Source: Alphaproteobacteria bacterium
Lineage (GTDB): Bacteria; Pseudomonadota; Alphaproteobacteria; Rhodobacterales; Rhodobacteraceae
Length of the DNA stretch: 53,486 nt
NCBI GenBank assembly: GCA_029289325.1
Contig: JARFTV010000017.1
Coordinates: 1-53,486 of the forward strand
Direction: 5' to 3'
Within the stretch, counting starts at the first letter, position 1, and each line of letters opens with the position of its first letter. Below the pieces are notes generated by a model. The model was given only the letters and a program-made list of their open reading frames with translations. It was not told the DNA's origin and ran no database searches. The translations under genes and the position numbers were made by a program. This document shows, in pieces, positions 25,127-34,463 of this stretch.

Positions 25127-27999
25127 AAGACTTCATCATCCCCGACCGCGACTTCGGCACCCCCGCCGCCAAGTCCAAGACCATGGTCACGCTGACCATC
25201 GACGGCTTTGACGTGACCGTGCCGGAAGGCACCAGCATCATGCGTGCCGCGGCCGAGCTTGGAATCTCGGTCCCCAAGCTGTGCGCGACGGACAGCATCG
25301 ACGCCTTTGGCTCGTGCCGGTTGTGCCTGGTGGAGATCGAGGGGCGGAATGGCACCCCGGCCTCCTGCACCACCCCGGTTGCGCCGGGGATCAAGGTCAA
25401 GACCCAGACCGGCAAGCTGAAGGACCTGCGTCGCGGGGTGATGGAGCTTTACATCTCTGACCACCCGCTGGACTGCCTGACCTGCGCCGCGAACGGTGAT
25501 TGCGAATTGCAGGACATGGCCGGGGCCGTCGGTCTGCGCGATGTGCGGTATGACGCGGTGGACACCCATTTCCGCCCCCGCAACACTAGCGGCGAGGCCA
25601 ATCCGCAGTGGCTGCCGAAGGACGATTCCAACCCCTATTTCACTTATGACCCGGCGAAATGTATCGTCTGCTCGCGCTGCGTCCGGGCCTGTGAGGAAGT
25701 GCAGGGCACCTTCGCGCTGACGATCGAGGGCCGGGGCTGGGACAGCCGCGTGTCCTTTGGCGCGAAGTCGGATGACGCGCTGGCCAGCGACTGCGTGAGC
25801 TGCGGCGCCTGCGTGCAGGCCTGCCCGACCGCGACCCTGACCGAGAAGTCGGTGATCGAGATCGGCACGCCGGATCGGTCGATCATCACCACCTGCGCCT
25901 ATTGCGGCGTCGGCTGCTCGTTCAAGGCGGAAATGCGTGGCGATGAGCTGGTCCGCATGACCCCCTACAAGCACGGCAAGGCCAACCGGGGCCATTCCTG
26001 TGTCAAGGGCCGCTTCGCCTATGGCTATGCCACGCACCAGGACCGCATCCTGAAGCCGATGATCCGCGAGACGATTTCCGAACCGTGGCGCGAGGTTTCC
26101 TGGGCCGAGGCGATGGAGTTTGCGGCCAACAAGATGAAGGGCATCCAGGCCAAGTATGGCCGTCAGTCGGTCGGTGTGATCACCTCGTCGCGCTGCACGA
26201 ACGAGGAGACCTACCTCGTCCAGAAGCTGACCCGTGCGGTGTTCATGAACAACAACACCGACACCTGCGCCCGCGTCTGCCATTCGCCCACCGGCTATGG
26301 CCTGGGCCAGACCTTCGGCACCTCGGCCGGCACGCAGGACTTCGATTCCGTCGAGGAATCGGACGTGATCATGGTGATCGGCGCCAACCCCTCGGCCGCG
26401 CACCCGGTGTTCGCGTCGCGGATGAAGAAGCGGCTGCGTCAGGGCGCGAAGCTGATCGTGGTCGATCCTCGGCGCACCGAAACCGTCGAAGGCCCGCACT
26501 ACAAGGCCGCACATCACCTGGCGCTGACGCCGGGGACGAACGTGGCCATCGTTTCGGCGCTGGCGCATGTGATCGTGACGGAGAAGCTTTACAACGAAGA
26601 GTTCATCCGCACCCGCTGCGACTGGGATGAGTTCCAGGACTATGCCGAGTTCATCTCGGCCCCCAACCACTCGCCCGAGGCGGTGGAGCTGGTGACGGGC
26701 GTCCCGGCCGAGGAGGTCCGCAAGGCCGCGCGGCTTTATGCGACCGGCGGCAATGCGGCGATCTACTATGGCCTCGGCGTGACCGAGCACAGCCAGGGTT
26801 CGACCACCGTCATCGGCATCGCCAACCTCGCCATGCTGACCGGCAATATCGGTCGCCGTGGCGTGGGCGTGAACCCGCTGCGCGGGCAGAACAACGTGCA
26901 GGGGTCCTGCGACATGGGGTCCTTCCCGCATGAACTGCCGGGCTACCGCCATGTGAAGAACCCCGAGGTCCGCGCGATCTATGAGAAGGCCTGGGGCGTC
27001 ACCATCGACCCCGAGCCGGGCCTGCGCATCCCGAACATGCTGGACGCGGCGGTCGAGGGGACCTTCAAGGGCCTCTACTGCCAGGGTGAGGACATCCTGC
27101 AATCCGACCCCGACACCCACCATGTCGCAGCCGGCCTTGCGGCGATGGAATGCGTGATCGTCCACGACCTGTTCCTGAACGAGACCGCGAACTACGCGCA
27201 TGTGTTCTTCCCCGGCTCGTCCTTCCTGGAAAAGGATGGCACCTTCACCAACGCCGAACGCCGGATCAACATGGTCCGCAAGGTGATGGCGCCGAAGCAG
27301 GGCTATGCCGACTGGGAAGTGACCCAGATGTTCGCCAATGCGATGGGCGCGGGGTGGAACTACACCCATCCCAGCCAGATCATGGAAGAGATCGCCATGA
27401 CCACGCCCTCTTTCGCGGGGGTGAGCTATGAGAAGATCGAGACGATGGGCTCGGTCCAGTGGCCCTGCAACGAGAAGGCGCCGGAAGGCACACCGTTGAT
27501 GCACATCGACGGCTTCGTGCGCGGCAAGGGCAAGTTCATCCGCACGGAATACGTCGCGACGGATGAAAAGACCGGCCCGCGCTTCCCGCTTCTGCTGACG
27601 ACGGGCCGTATCCTGTCGCAGTACAACGTGGGCGCGCAGACGCGGCGGACGGCGAACGTCGTCTGGCATGACGAGGATCTGCTGGAGATCCACCCGCATG
27701 ACGCCGAGAACCGGGGCATCCGGGATGGCGACTTCGTCCGGTTGGCCTCGCGGTCGGGAGAAACCACGCTGCGGGCGACGATCACCGACAAGGTTTCGCC
27801 CGGTGTGGTCTATACGACCTTCCACCACCCGGATACGCAGGCCAACGTCATCACCACCGACTTCAGTGACTGGGCGACGAACTGCCCGGAATACAAGGTG
27901 ACGGCGGTGCAGGTCAGCCCGTCCAACGGCCCGTCCGAATGGCAAGAGGAATACGCGGCGCAGGCAGCCCTGTCGCGGCGCATCCTGGCGGCGGAATGA
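25123..27999 (+). CDS. fdsA: Formate dehydrogenase alpha subunit, molybdenum bis-MGD
   Basis: This 958-residue catalytic subunit oxidises formate to CO2. The N-terminal NuoG-like part carries a [2Fe-2S] site (Cys54, 65, 68, 82), a His-Cys3 [4Fe-4S] site (His114, Cys118, 121, 127) and two ferredoxin-type clusters (Cys180, 183, 186, 190 and 224, 227, 230, 234). The molybdopterin domain begins with another [4Fe-4S] site (Cys258, 261, 265, 293). The molybdenum ligand is Cys386, followed by His387 (CARVCHSPTG), exactly as numbered in R. capsulatus; there is no selenocysteine codon. It depends on MoaD/MoaE for cofactor and on FdhD for sulfuration. Confidence 0.97.
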   Translation: MKDFIIPDRDFGTPAAKSKTMVTLTIDGFDVTVPEGTSIMRAAAELGISVPKLCATDSIDAFGSCRLCLVEIEGRNGTPASCTTPVAPGIKVKTQTGKLKDLRRGVMELYISDHPLDCLTCAANGDCELQDMAGAVGLRDVRYDAVDTHFRPRNTSGEANPQWLPKDDSNPYFTYDPAKCIVCSRCVRACEEVQGTFALTIEGRGWDSRVSFGAKSDDALASDCVSCGACVQACPTATLTEKSVIEIGTPDRSIITTCAYCGVGCSFKAEMRGDELVRMTPYKHGKANRGHSCVKGRFAYGYATHQDRILKPMIRETISEPWREVSWAEAMEFAANKMKGIQAKYGRQSVGVITSSRCTNEETYLVQKLTRAVFMNNNTDTCARVCHSPTGYGLGQTFGTSAGTQDFDSVEESDVIMVIGANPSAAHPVFASRMKKRLRQGAKLIVVDPRRTETVEGPHYKAAHHLALTPGTNVAIVSALAHVIVTEKLYNEEFIRTRCDWDEFQDYAEFISAPNHSPEAVELVTGVPAEEVRKAARLYATGGNAAIYYGLGVTEHSQGSTTVIGIANLAMLTGNIGRRGVGVNPLRGQNNVQGSCDMGSFPHELPGYRHVKNPEVRAIYEKAWGVTIDPEPGLRIPNMLDAAVEGTFKGLYCQGEDILQSDPDTHHVAAGLAAMECVIVHDLFLNETANYAHVFFPGSSFLEKDGTFTNAERRINMVRKVMAPKQGYADWEVTQMFANAMGAGWNYTHPSQIMEEIAMTTPSFAGVSYEKIETMGSVQWPCNEKAPEGTPLMHIDGFVRGKGKFIRTEYVATDEKTGPRFPLLLTTGRILSQYNVGAQTRRTANVVWHDEDLLEIHPHDAENRGIRDGDFVRLASRSGETTLRATITDKVSPGVVYTTFHHPDTQANVITTDFSDWATNCPEYKVTAVQVSPSNGPSEWQEEYAAQAALSRRILAAE

Positions 28000-28796
28000 T
28001 CGGCGCGCGGCCAACCCCTCGGCTGGTCTTCGGTCCCTCGGTTCAGCCGGGGGAACGGGTGCTGCCCGAGGAGGTGGCCGTGGCGCTGTCGTTCAACGGG
28101 ACGACGCAGGCGGTGATGATGGCGACGCCTGCGGATCTTGAGGACTTTGGCTATGGCTTTGCCCTGACCGAGGGCATCGCCGGGCCGGAGGAGATCCTGT
28201 CGGTCGAGGTGGTTGAGGTTCAGCGGGGCGTGGACGTCCAGGTCTGGCTGAAACCTGCGGCCGAGGCGCGGCTGGCGGCGCGGCGGCGGATGATGGCGGG
28301 GCCGGTAGGCTGTGGGCTGTGCGGGATCGATTCGATAGACGAGGCGCTGCGTGACGTGCCGGTGGTGGAGCCTTCGCGCTTTCGCATGACGCCGTCACAG
28401 GTCCTGCAGGCGGTGGCTTCTCTGCCGGGGGAGCAGCGGCTGCATGACGCGACGCGCGCGGTGCATGGCGCGGCCTTCTGGAACGGCCGGGTCCTGATGT
28501 CGCGTGAGGACGTCGGGCGGCACAATGCGCTGGACAAGCTGGTCGGCGGAATGGTCCGTGCGGGCACGCAGCCTGCGGGGGCGGTCGTGCTGACCTCACG
28601 CGTGTCCACCGACATGGTGCAGAAGGTCGCGATGCTGGGCGCGCCGATGATCATTGCCGTCTCGGCCCCCACGGTCGCGGCGGTGGAACTGGCCGAGCGG
28701 GCGGGGATCACCCTGGTCGCGCTGGCACGGGGGGACCGGTTCGAGGTCTTCTCGCATACGGATAGATTGCAGACGGAGGGGGCCCATGTCGGCTGA
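27996..28796 (+). CDS. fdhD: FdhD/FdsC sulfurtransferase chaperone
   Basis: This 266-residue protein carries sulfur from a cysteine desulfurase to the molybdenum cofactor before insertion into FdsA. The functional cysteine pair lies in VGCGLCGID (Cys106, Cys109). DFGYGFALTEGI, SREDVGRHNALDK and VLTSRVS are family motifs. In fds operons it is often called fdsC. The start ATG 27996 overlaps the fdsA stop; the frame extends 19 codons upstream inside fdsA, which is less likely. Confidence 0.93.
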   Translation: MIGARPTPRLVFGPSVQPGERVLPEEVAVALSFNGTTQAVMMATPADLEDFGYGFALTEGIAGPEEILSVEVVEVQRGVDVQVWLKPAAEARLAARRRMMAGPVGCGLCGIDSIDEALRDVPVVEPSRFRMTPSQVLQAVASLPGEQRLHDATRAVHGAAFWNGRVLMSREDVGRHNALDKLVGGMVRAGTQPAGAVVLTSRVSTDMVQKVAMLGAPMIIAVSAPTVAAVELAERAGITLVALARGDRFEVFSHTDRLQTEGAHVG

Positions 28797-29013
28797 AAAG
28801 ATCACGCGGATGGCGAACCAGATCGCGATGTTCATGGAAACGAAGCCGGAGGCCGAGGGGGTCGCGGGGCTTGCCGCCCATATCAACGACTTCTGGGAAC
28901 CGCGGATGCGCCGCCAGTTCTTCGAGATCGTCGATGCCGGTGGCGCTGGACTGCGCCCGCTGGTGCTGAAGGCCGCGTCATCGATCCGGCGCCCGGCGGC
29001 CGAGGCAGCGTGA
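28786..29013 (+). CDS. fdsD: Formate dehydrogenase delta subunit
   Basis: This 75-residue protein matches FdsD: KITRMANQIAMFMET, then GVAGLAAHINDFWEPRMR. FdsD is needed for a stable or active FdsABG complex in R. capsulatus and has no known cofactor. It overlaps the fdhD end by 11 bases, and GGAGGGGG lies just before its ATG. It closes the operon. Confidence 0.92.
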   Translation: MSAEKITRMANQIAMFMETKPEAEGVAGLAAHINDFWEPRMRRQFFEIVDAGGAGLRPLVLKAASSIRRPAAEAA

Positions 29014-29127
29014 TCGGCGCGCAGCTTCGGGTGATCCTTCAGCGGGCTTCCAGGGCGTAACCGACTGCCCCAGCGTCTTGCGTGGGCGGGCGCTTCTCGC
29101 GACCATGGCGGAAAGCGGGAGGGCAGG

Positions 29128-29877
29128 ATGCGCCTGGGATTCGTCGGGACAGGAAGCATCGCCGCGGCGATGGTCGAGGGGTTGGGCGGCGGTGCTGTCC
29201 TGTCGCCTCGCGGGGCGGAGGTGGCGGCCGCGCTTGCCGCGCGGTTTCCGGGCGTCACGGTCGCGGACAGCAACCAGGCGGTCGTGGATCAGTGCGAGAT
29301 GGTCGTCCTGTCGATCCGGCCCCAAGTCGCGGAAGAGGTGGTCCGCGCGCTGCGGTTCCGCGAGAGTCAGAAGGTCCTGAGCCTGATCGCGGCGACGCAG
29401 ATCGCGACGATCCGGGACTGGATCGGGCTGGACCTGCCGGTGATCCGGGCGATCCCCCTGCCCTTCGTGGCCGAGCGGCGCTGCGTCACGCCGATCTTCC
29501 CCTCGGACCCGGACGTGGCCGCGCTGTTTGACCGGCTTGGACAGACCCTGGAATGTCGCACGCCGGACGAGTTCGATCTTCTGGCGGTCGGCTCGGCGCT
29601 GATGGGCAGTTATTTCGGTATCCTCGACGTGGCGCAGAGCTGGCTGATGCAGCAGGGCCTGCCCGAAGCGGCGGCACGGGACTACATGTCGATGCTTTTC
29701 GCCAATCTCGGACAGGTGGCCGAGGCCAGCGACAAGAGCTTCGCCACGCTGCGCGAGGAACATTCGACGCGCGGCGGGCTGAACGAGCAGGTCTTCCGGA
29801 TCTTTGGCGAGGAGGGCGGACCCGAGGCGCTGCGCAAGGGTCTGGACACCGTGCTGAAGCGCGTGCGGGGCCCCTAG
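29128..29877 (+). CDS. Pyrroline-5-carboxylate reductase-like protein
   Basis: This 249-residue protein has the Rossmann start MRLGFVGTGSIAAAMVEGL and the two-domain fold of ProC. It is shorter than usual and the C-terminal region, where ProC has a conserved PGGTT segment, reads EEHSTRGGLNEQVF. It may therefore act on another imino or keto acid, or be a ProC paralogue. It lies 114 bases after fdsD and may have its own promoter. Its TAG stop shares a CTAG tetramer with the stop of rfbA on the other strand. Confidence 0.75.
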   Translation: MRLGFVGTGSIAAAMVEGLGGGAVLSPRGAEVAAALAARFPGVTVADSNQAVVDQCEMVVLSIRPQVAEEVVRALRFRESQKVLSLIAATQIATIRDWIGLDLPVIRAIPLPFVAERRCVTPIFPSDPDVAALFDRLGQTLECRTPDEFDLLAVGSALMGSYFGILDVAQSWLMQQGLPEAAARDYMSMLFANLGQVAEASDKSFATLREEHSTRGGLNEQVFRIFGEEGGPEALRKGLDTVLKRVRGP

Positions 29878-30758
29878 GACATCGGCTCTTCGCGCAGCAC
29901 GCTGGCGAGATTGGCACCGTAGCTCGACTTGCCGAAGACCTCGGCCTGCCTTTGCATCCCGGAGCGGTCGATCCAGCCCTGACGGAAGGCGATCTCTTCT
30001 GGGGCGCCGACCTGCATTCCCTGCCGGTCCTGCAAGGTGCGGACGAAGTTCCCCGCGTCCAGCAGGCTGCCCGGTGTGCCGGTGTCCAGCCAGGCGAAGC
30101 CGCGGCCCATCCGTTCCACCTGGAGCGTGCCCTCGGCGCGGTAATGTTCGAGAAGATCGACGATCTCGAGCTCTCCCCGTGCCGAGGGGCTGATCGTCGC
30201 CGCGATCTCGGGGGCGCGGCCGTCAAGATAGTAGAGGCCAGTGATGGCAAAGCTGGAGGGTGGGACGCGGGGCTTCTCGACGATCTGGGTGACGCGACCG
30301 TCGGCGTCGAAGGCGGCGACGCCATAGCGTTCGGGGTCAGCCACGTGGTAGCCAAAGACCGTGCCGCCAAGGGTCTGTTGGTCGGCACGCTGCAGGATTT
30401 CCGGCAGACCGTGGCCGAAGAAGATGTTGTCGCCAAGGACCATGGCCGAAGGAGCTCCGGCGAGGAAGTCGCGGGTCAGGAGATAGGCCTGAGCCAGCCC
30501 CTCGGGCCGTTCCTGGATGACCCAGGTGAAGGCAAGGCCCCATTGGCTGCCGTCACCGAGAAGGCGCTGGAACTGCGGCTGATCCTCGGGCGTGGTGATG
30601 ATGGCGATCTCGCGGATGCCGGAGAGCATCAGGACCGAGATCGGGTAGTAGATCATTGGCTTGTCGTAGATCGGCAGAAGCTGCTTCGACACCCCCAGCG
30701 TGATCGGCCAGAGGCGCGAGCCGGTGCCGCCGGCGAGGAGGATGCCTTTGCGTGTCAT
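29874..30758 (-). CDS. rfbA: Glucose-1-phosphate thymidylyltransferase
   Basis: This 294-residue enzyme makes dTDP-glucose, the first step of dTDP-L-rhamnose synthesis. The signature GILLAGGTGSRLWPIT is at the N-terminus; KPMIYYP, QERPEGLAQA and the metal-binding LGDN are present. It is the last gene of rfbCBDA, overlapping rfbD by ATGA. Confidence 0.96.
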   Translation of the reverse strand: MTRKGILLAGGTGSRLWPITLGVSKQLLPIYDKPMIYYPISVLMLSGIREIAIITTPEDQPQFQRLLGDGSQWGLAFTWVIQERPEGLAQAYLLTRDFLAGAPSAMVLGDNIFFGHGLPEILQRADQQTLGGTVFGYHVADPERYGVAAFDADGRVTQIVEKPRVPPSSFAITGLYYLDGRAPEIAATISPSARGELEIVDLLEHYRAEGTLQVERMGRGFAWLDTGTPGSLLDAGNFVRTLQDRQGMQVGAPEEIAFRQGWIDRSGMQRQAEVFGKSSYGANLASVLREEPMS

Positions 30759-31600
30759 GGGCGAAGCTCCTTCACGATGGCGGTCAGGCCCCGGCGCCAG
30801 TCGGGGCGCGGGATGCCGAAGGCGGTGTCAAGCGAGGTGCAGTCGAGGCGCGAGTTCAGCGGGCGTTTCGCCGGGGTGGGATAGGCGCTGGAGGGAATAT
30901 CCTCGATCCGGCAGGCAAGGTCGGCCTCGGCCATGATGGCGCGGGCGAAATCCGCCCAGCTGGTGTCGGGGTGGCCGGAGAAATGGTGTGTGCCGCCTGG
31001 CGCGCCTTGGGTCATCGCCCGGGCGGCGGTGAGGAGGGCATCGGCGATGGCTGCGGCTGGTGTCGGGCCGCCGATCTGGTCGGCGACGACGGTGAGGCTG
31101 TCACGCTCGGCCCCGAGGCGGAGCATGGTCTTGACGAAATTCGCCCCATGCGCCGAGACGACCCATGAAGTGCGCAGGATGAGGTGGGGACCGCCCGCTG
31201 CGCGGACGCCCTGTTCGCCGGCAAGTTTTGACCGGCCATAGGCGTTTTGTGGCGCGGTGGGGTGGTCGGGGGGGAAGGGCTGATCGCCCGCGCCATCGAA
31301 GACGTAATCGGTGGAGATGTGGAGGAAAGGGATGCCCTTGTCGGCGGCAGCGCGGGCCATGGCGGTCGGGGCCGCGCCATTGACCACGGTGGCGGCGGCT
31401 TCCTCGGTCTCGGCCTTGTCCACGGCGGTCCAGGCGGCGGTGTTTAGGATGGCCTGCGCGTCGGTCGCGGCAATGGCGGCGGCGCAGGTGGCGGGATCGG
31501 CGAGGTCGGCCTGATCGCGGCCGAGATAGATCGCATCGGGGGCGAGCCGTTGCAGCTCGCGCGCGACCTGGCCGGTCTTGCCGAAGACGAGGAGCTTCAT
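30755..31600 (-). CDS. rfbD: dTDP-4-dehydrorhamnose reductase
   Basis: This 281-residue SDR reduces dTDP-4-keto-L-rhamnose to dTDP-L-rhamnose with NADPH. It shows [14 protein letters not shown] at the N-terminus, [20 protein letters not shown] and YGRSKLAGE (Tyr/Lys). The start at 31600 overlaps the rfbB stop in an ATGA junction; the frame extends 17 codons upstream inside rfbB. Confidence 0.95.
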   Translation of the reverse strand: MKLLVFGKTGQVARELQRLAPDAIYLGRDQADLADPATCAAAIAATDAQAILNTAAWTAVDKAETEEAAATVVNGAAPTAMARAAADKGIPFLHISTDYVFDGAGDQPFPPDHPTAPQNAYGRSKLAGEQGVRAAGGPHLILRTSWVVSAHGANFVKTMLRLGAERDSLTVVADQIGGPTPAAAIADALLTAARAMTQGAPGGTHHFSGHPDTSWADFARAIMAEADLACRIEDIPSSAYPTPAKRPLNSRLDCTSLDTAFGIPRPDWRRGLTAIVKELRP

Positions 31601-32634
31601 GCGCGGCCGAGCCTTTCGCCAACGCCTTGCCGGGTCAGCAATGGCTGCCACCAGTCCGGATTGTCGAGATACCAGCGGACCGTGCGGCGGAGGCCCTCCT
31701 CCACGGTGACGGAGGGACGCCAGCCCAGTTCTTGCCGGATGCGCGAGGGGTCGATGGCGTAGCGGGCGTCGTGGCCGGGACGGTCGGTGACGAAGGTGAT
31801 CAGCTCGGCATGGGGGGTGGCTTTCGGTGCCATCTCGTCCAGAAGCGCGCAGATGGTGCGGACGAGGTCGATGTTCCGCCGTTCGTTTTCCCCGCCGATG
31901 TTGTAGCTGCGGCCGAGCGCGCCCTTTTCAAGGACCAGGAGGAGGGCGTCGGCGTGGTCCTCGACATAGAGCCAGTCGCGGACGTTCTCGCCGCGGCCAT
32001 AGACCGGGATCGGCTTGCCGTGCAGGGCGTTCAGGATGACCACGGGGATCAGCTTTTCGGGGAAGTGATAGGGGCCGTAGTTGTTTGAGCAGTTGGTCAG
32101 GACGATCGGGAGTCCGTAGGTCTCGTGCCAGGCCCGGACCAGGTGGTCGGAGGCGGCCTTCGACGCCGAATAGGGGCTGCGGGGGTCGTAGGGGGTTTCC
32201 TCGGTGAACTGGCCGGTGGGGCCGAGGGAGCCGAAGACCTCATCGGTGGAGATGTGGTGGAAGCGGAAGGTTTCCGGCTTGCCCGCACGGGTCCAGTGGG
32301 CGCGGGCGGCTTCCAGCAGGTTGAAGGTGCCGGTGATGTTCGTGTCGATGAAGTCCGAGGGGCCGTCGATGGAACGGTCGACATGGCTTTCGGCGGCGAG
32401 GTGCATCACGGCGTCCGGGGCGTGGGTCGCGAAGATGCGGTCCAGCGCAGCGCGGTTGCGGATGTCGGCTTTCTCGAACCGATAGAGGGCGGATCCGGCC
32501 ACGGGGGCGACGTTTGCCGCGTTCGCGGCATAGGTCATGGCGTCGAGGTTGATCACCTCATGACCCCGCGATACGGCGAGGCGGACGACGGCGGAACCGA
32601 TGAAGCCGCAACCTCCGGTGACGAGGAGCCTCAT
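31597..32634 (-). CDS. rfbB: dTDP-glucose 4,6-dehydratase
   Basis: This 345-residue SDR turns dTDP-glucose into dTDP-4-keto-6-deoxyglucose. It has [40 protein letters not shown] (active-site Asp-Glu) and [11 protein letters not shown] (Tyr/Lys), all typical of RmlB. It overlaps rfbC upstream and rfbD downstream by 4 bases each. Confidence 0.97.
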   Translation of the reverse strand: MRLLVTGGCGFIGSAVVRLAVSRGHEVINLDAMTYAANAANVAPVAGSALYRFEKADIRNRAALDRIFATHAPDAVMHLAAESHVDRSIDGPSDFIDTNITGTFNLLEAARAHWTRAGKPETFRFHHISTDEVFGSLGPTGQFTEETPYDPRSPYSASKAASDHLVRAWHETYGLPIVLTNCSNNYGPYHFPEKLIPVVILNALHGKPIPVYGRGENVRDWLYVEDHADALLLVLEKGALGRSYNIGGENERRNIDLVRTICALLDEMAPKATPHAELITFVTDRPGHDARYAIDPSRIRQELGWRPSVTVEEGLRRTVRWYLDNPDWWQPLLTRQGVGERLGRA

Positions 32635-33191
32635 TTCGCCTCCCAGCGGAAGGGGGTGCCGATGTCCGCCAGAAGCGGCGCGCGGGCATCCTTGTCGGAC
32701 AGGACCGGCGCGGTGACGCCCCAGTCGATGCCAAGCGCCGGGTCGTCCCAGCGAACTGCGCCGTCATTCTCGGGCGCATAAAGATCGGTGCATTTGTATT
32801 GCACCTCGGTGTTGTCCATCAGCGTGACGAAGCCGTGCAGGAAGCCCTTGGGAACGAAAAGCTGGCGGCCATTGTCGGCGGACAGTTCCACGGCGACCCA
32901 GTTCCCGTAGGTCGGCGCGCCCGCGCGGATGTCCACCGCCACGTCCAGGATCGCCCCGCGCGTGCAGCGGACCAGCTTGTCCTGCGCCCTTGGCGGGGAT
33001 TGGAAATGCAGCCCGCGGAGCGTGCCCTTCGCGGCGGAGAACGAGTGGTTGTCCTGCACCCAGGGCAGATCGAGGCCCGCTTCGGCCATGCGCCGGGCGT
33101 TCCAGCTTTCCACGAACCAGCCACGCGCATCGCCAAAGCGACACGGGGTCAGGATCAGGACATCGGGGAGGGCGGTGCTGTCGATCTGCAT
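32631..33191 (-). CDS. rfbC: dTDP-4-dehydrorhamnose 3,5-epimerase
   Basis: This 186-residue cupin-fold epimerase has [18 protein letters not shown] with the catalytic His in [16 protein letters not shown] and [10 protein letters not shown]. It inverts C3 and C5 of the 4-keto sugar. It is the first gene of the rhamnose operon; upstream lies a 124-base divergent gap shared with the saccharopine dehydrogenase gene. Confidence 0.96.
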   Translation of the reverse strand: MQIDSTALPDVLILTPCRFGDARGWFVESWNARRMAEAGLDLPWVQDNHSFSAAKGTLRGLHFQSPPRAQDKLVRCTRGAILDVAVDIRAGAPTYGNWVAVELSADNGRQLFVPKGFLHGFVTLMDNTEVQYKCTDLYAPENDGAVRWDDPALGIDWGVTAPVLSDKDARAPLLADIGTPFRWEAK

Positions 33192-33315
33192 GGCTACCTT
33201 CTACACAACCTGGAGAAATCAGATTGCACCGGCTTTTGCAAATCGGCTGTCGCGCGGGGGTCTGTTCCCTGCCGCTGGTTCTGCTATCACGCCGGAAACT
33301 GCGGAGGGACGATGG

Positions 33316-34365
33316 ATGACCCATCTCTGGGTGCGGGCCGAGCAACGGCCGAACGAGGAGCGCGTGGGGCTCACGCCGGAGGGCGCGGCGGCGCTGATCA
33401 AGGCGGGACTCCGGGTGACGGTCGAGAAATCCTCGGTCCGGGCGATCCCGCTGGAGGGCTATGTCGCCGCCGGATGTGAAATCGCGGCGGAGAATTCCTG
33501 GCCCGAGGCTCCGGCCGATGCGATCATCTTCGGGCTGAAGGAGCTGCCCGAGGACGGGACGCCCCTGACCCATCGGCACATCATGTTCGGCCATGCCTAC
33601 AAGGGTCAACCCGCGGGGCGGGTGCTTCTGCAGCGGTTCAAGGCCGGGGGCGGGACGCTGTATGATCTGGAGTATCTCGTCAACGAGGAGGGCCGCCGGG
33701 TCGCGGCCTTCGGCTATTGGGCCGGCTATGCGGGTGCGGCCGTAAGCCTGAAATGCTGGGCGGCACAGCAGCGCGGCGGGATCGCGGGGCCGGTGCGGAA
33801 GGCCGCGTCGAAGGACGCGCTTCTGGCCGAACTGGGCGCGGAACTGGCGGGCCTGTCGCGGCCGCGGGCGATCATCATCGGCGCATTGGGCCGGGTCGGA
33901 ACGGGTGCGGCGGATCTGTGTGCGGCGATGGGCGTCGCGGTGACCAAATGGGACATGGCCGAGACCGCCAGTGGCGGCCCGTTCCCGGAGGTGCTGGAGC
34001 ATGAGATCTTCCTCAACTGCATCCTGGCGCGGCCGGGCTGCCCGGTTTTCGTGCCGGCAAGCGCCAAGACCGATCCGCGCAAGCTGACGGTGATCGGGGA
34101 TATCGCCTGCGACCCGACCTCGGACTTCTCGCCGATCAAGGTCTATGACCGGGCGACCGACTGGGAGGCTCCGGCGCTGCGGGTCCATGACGATCCGCCG
34201 CTGGATGTGACGGCGATCGACAACCTGCCCAGCCTGATGCCGGTGGAATCGTCACAGGACTATGCGGCGCAACTGCTGCCGTCGCTTCTGACTTTGACGG
34301 ACCTGAACGCAGGTGTCTGGGGGCGGGCGAAGGCGGAATTCGACAGGCACGTCGCGGGCGTGTGA
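33316..34365 (+). CDS. Saccharopine dehydrogenase, L-lysine-forming type (Lys1-like)
   Basis: This 349-residue protein belongs to the alanine dehydrogenase/saccharopine dehydrogenase family. It begins LWVRAEQRPNEERVGLTPEG, and Lys75 (FGLKELPED) and His93 (MFGHAYKGQ) match the acid/base pair Lys77/His96 of yeast Lys1. A Rossmann segment IIIGALGRVGTGA binds NAD. It interconverts saccharopine with lysine plus 2-oxoglutarate. GGAGGG lies 7 bases before the start; the frame stays open far upstream. The next gene looks like its glutamate-forming partner, so the pair could run lysine to aminoadipate semialdehyde. Confidence 0.85.
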   Translation: MTHLWVRAEQRPNEERVGLTPEGAAALIKAGLRVTVEKSSVRAIPLEGYVAAGCEIAAENSWPEAPADAIIFGLKELPEDGTPLTHRHIMFGHAYKGQPAGRVLLQRFKAGGGTLYDLEYLVNEEGRRVAAFGYWAGYAGAAVSLKCWAAQQRGGIAGPVRKAASKDALLAELGAELAGLSRPRAIIIGALGRVGTGAADLCAAMGVAVTKWDMAETASGGPFPEVLEHEIFLNCILARPGCPVFVPASAKTDPRKLTVIGDIACDPTSDFSPIKVYDRATDWEAPALRVHDDPPLDVTAIDNLPSLMPVESSQDYAAQLLPSLLTLTDLNAGVWGRAKAEFDRHVAGV

Positions 34366-34410
34366 GCAACGGATCATCCAGGGACCAAGTTACTTGAGGA
34401 AGGAATTTGT

Positions 34411-34434
34411 CAAAAATCTTGTTCAAGATTTTTG
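34411..34434. repeat. AT-rich perfect palindrome between the two saccharopine genes
   Basis: Arms CAAAAATCTTG (34411-34421) and CAAGATTTTTG (34424-34434) are perfect 11-base inverted repeats separated by TT, strikingly AT-rich in a GC-rich region. It lies in the 98-base gap, 29 bases before the start codon. It may be an operator, a weak bidirectional terminator or a copy of a dispersed Rhodobacteraceae palindrome. Confidence 0.6.
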
Positions 34435-34463
34435 GGGCTCTGGGGACAAAGGGGAGTGAAAGA

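Noticed and set aside
24781-28014. 1077-codon open frame antisense to fdsA/fdsB
   Set aside because: It is a shadow of the real genes caused by high GC at third positions; its Arg/His/Asp/Gly-rich composition and lack of any domain contrast with the perfect Fds motifs on the plus strand.
29032-29062. Possible RpoE promoter before the ProC-like gene (TGATCC ... TAACC)
   Set aside because: The spacer is 20 bases, two more than in the two convincing sites, and the gene has no link to singlet oxygen.
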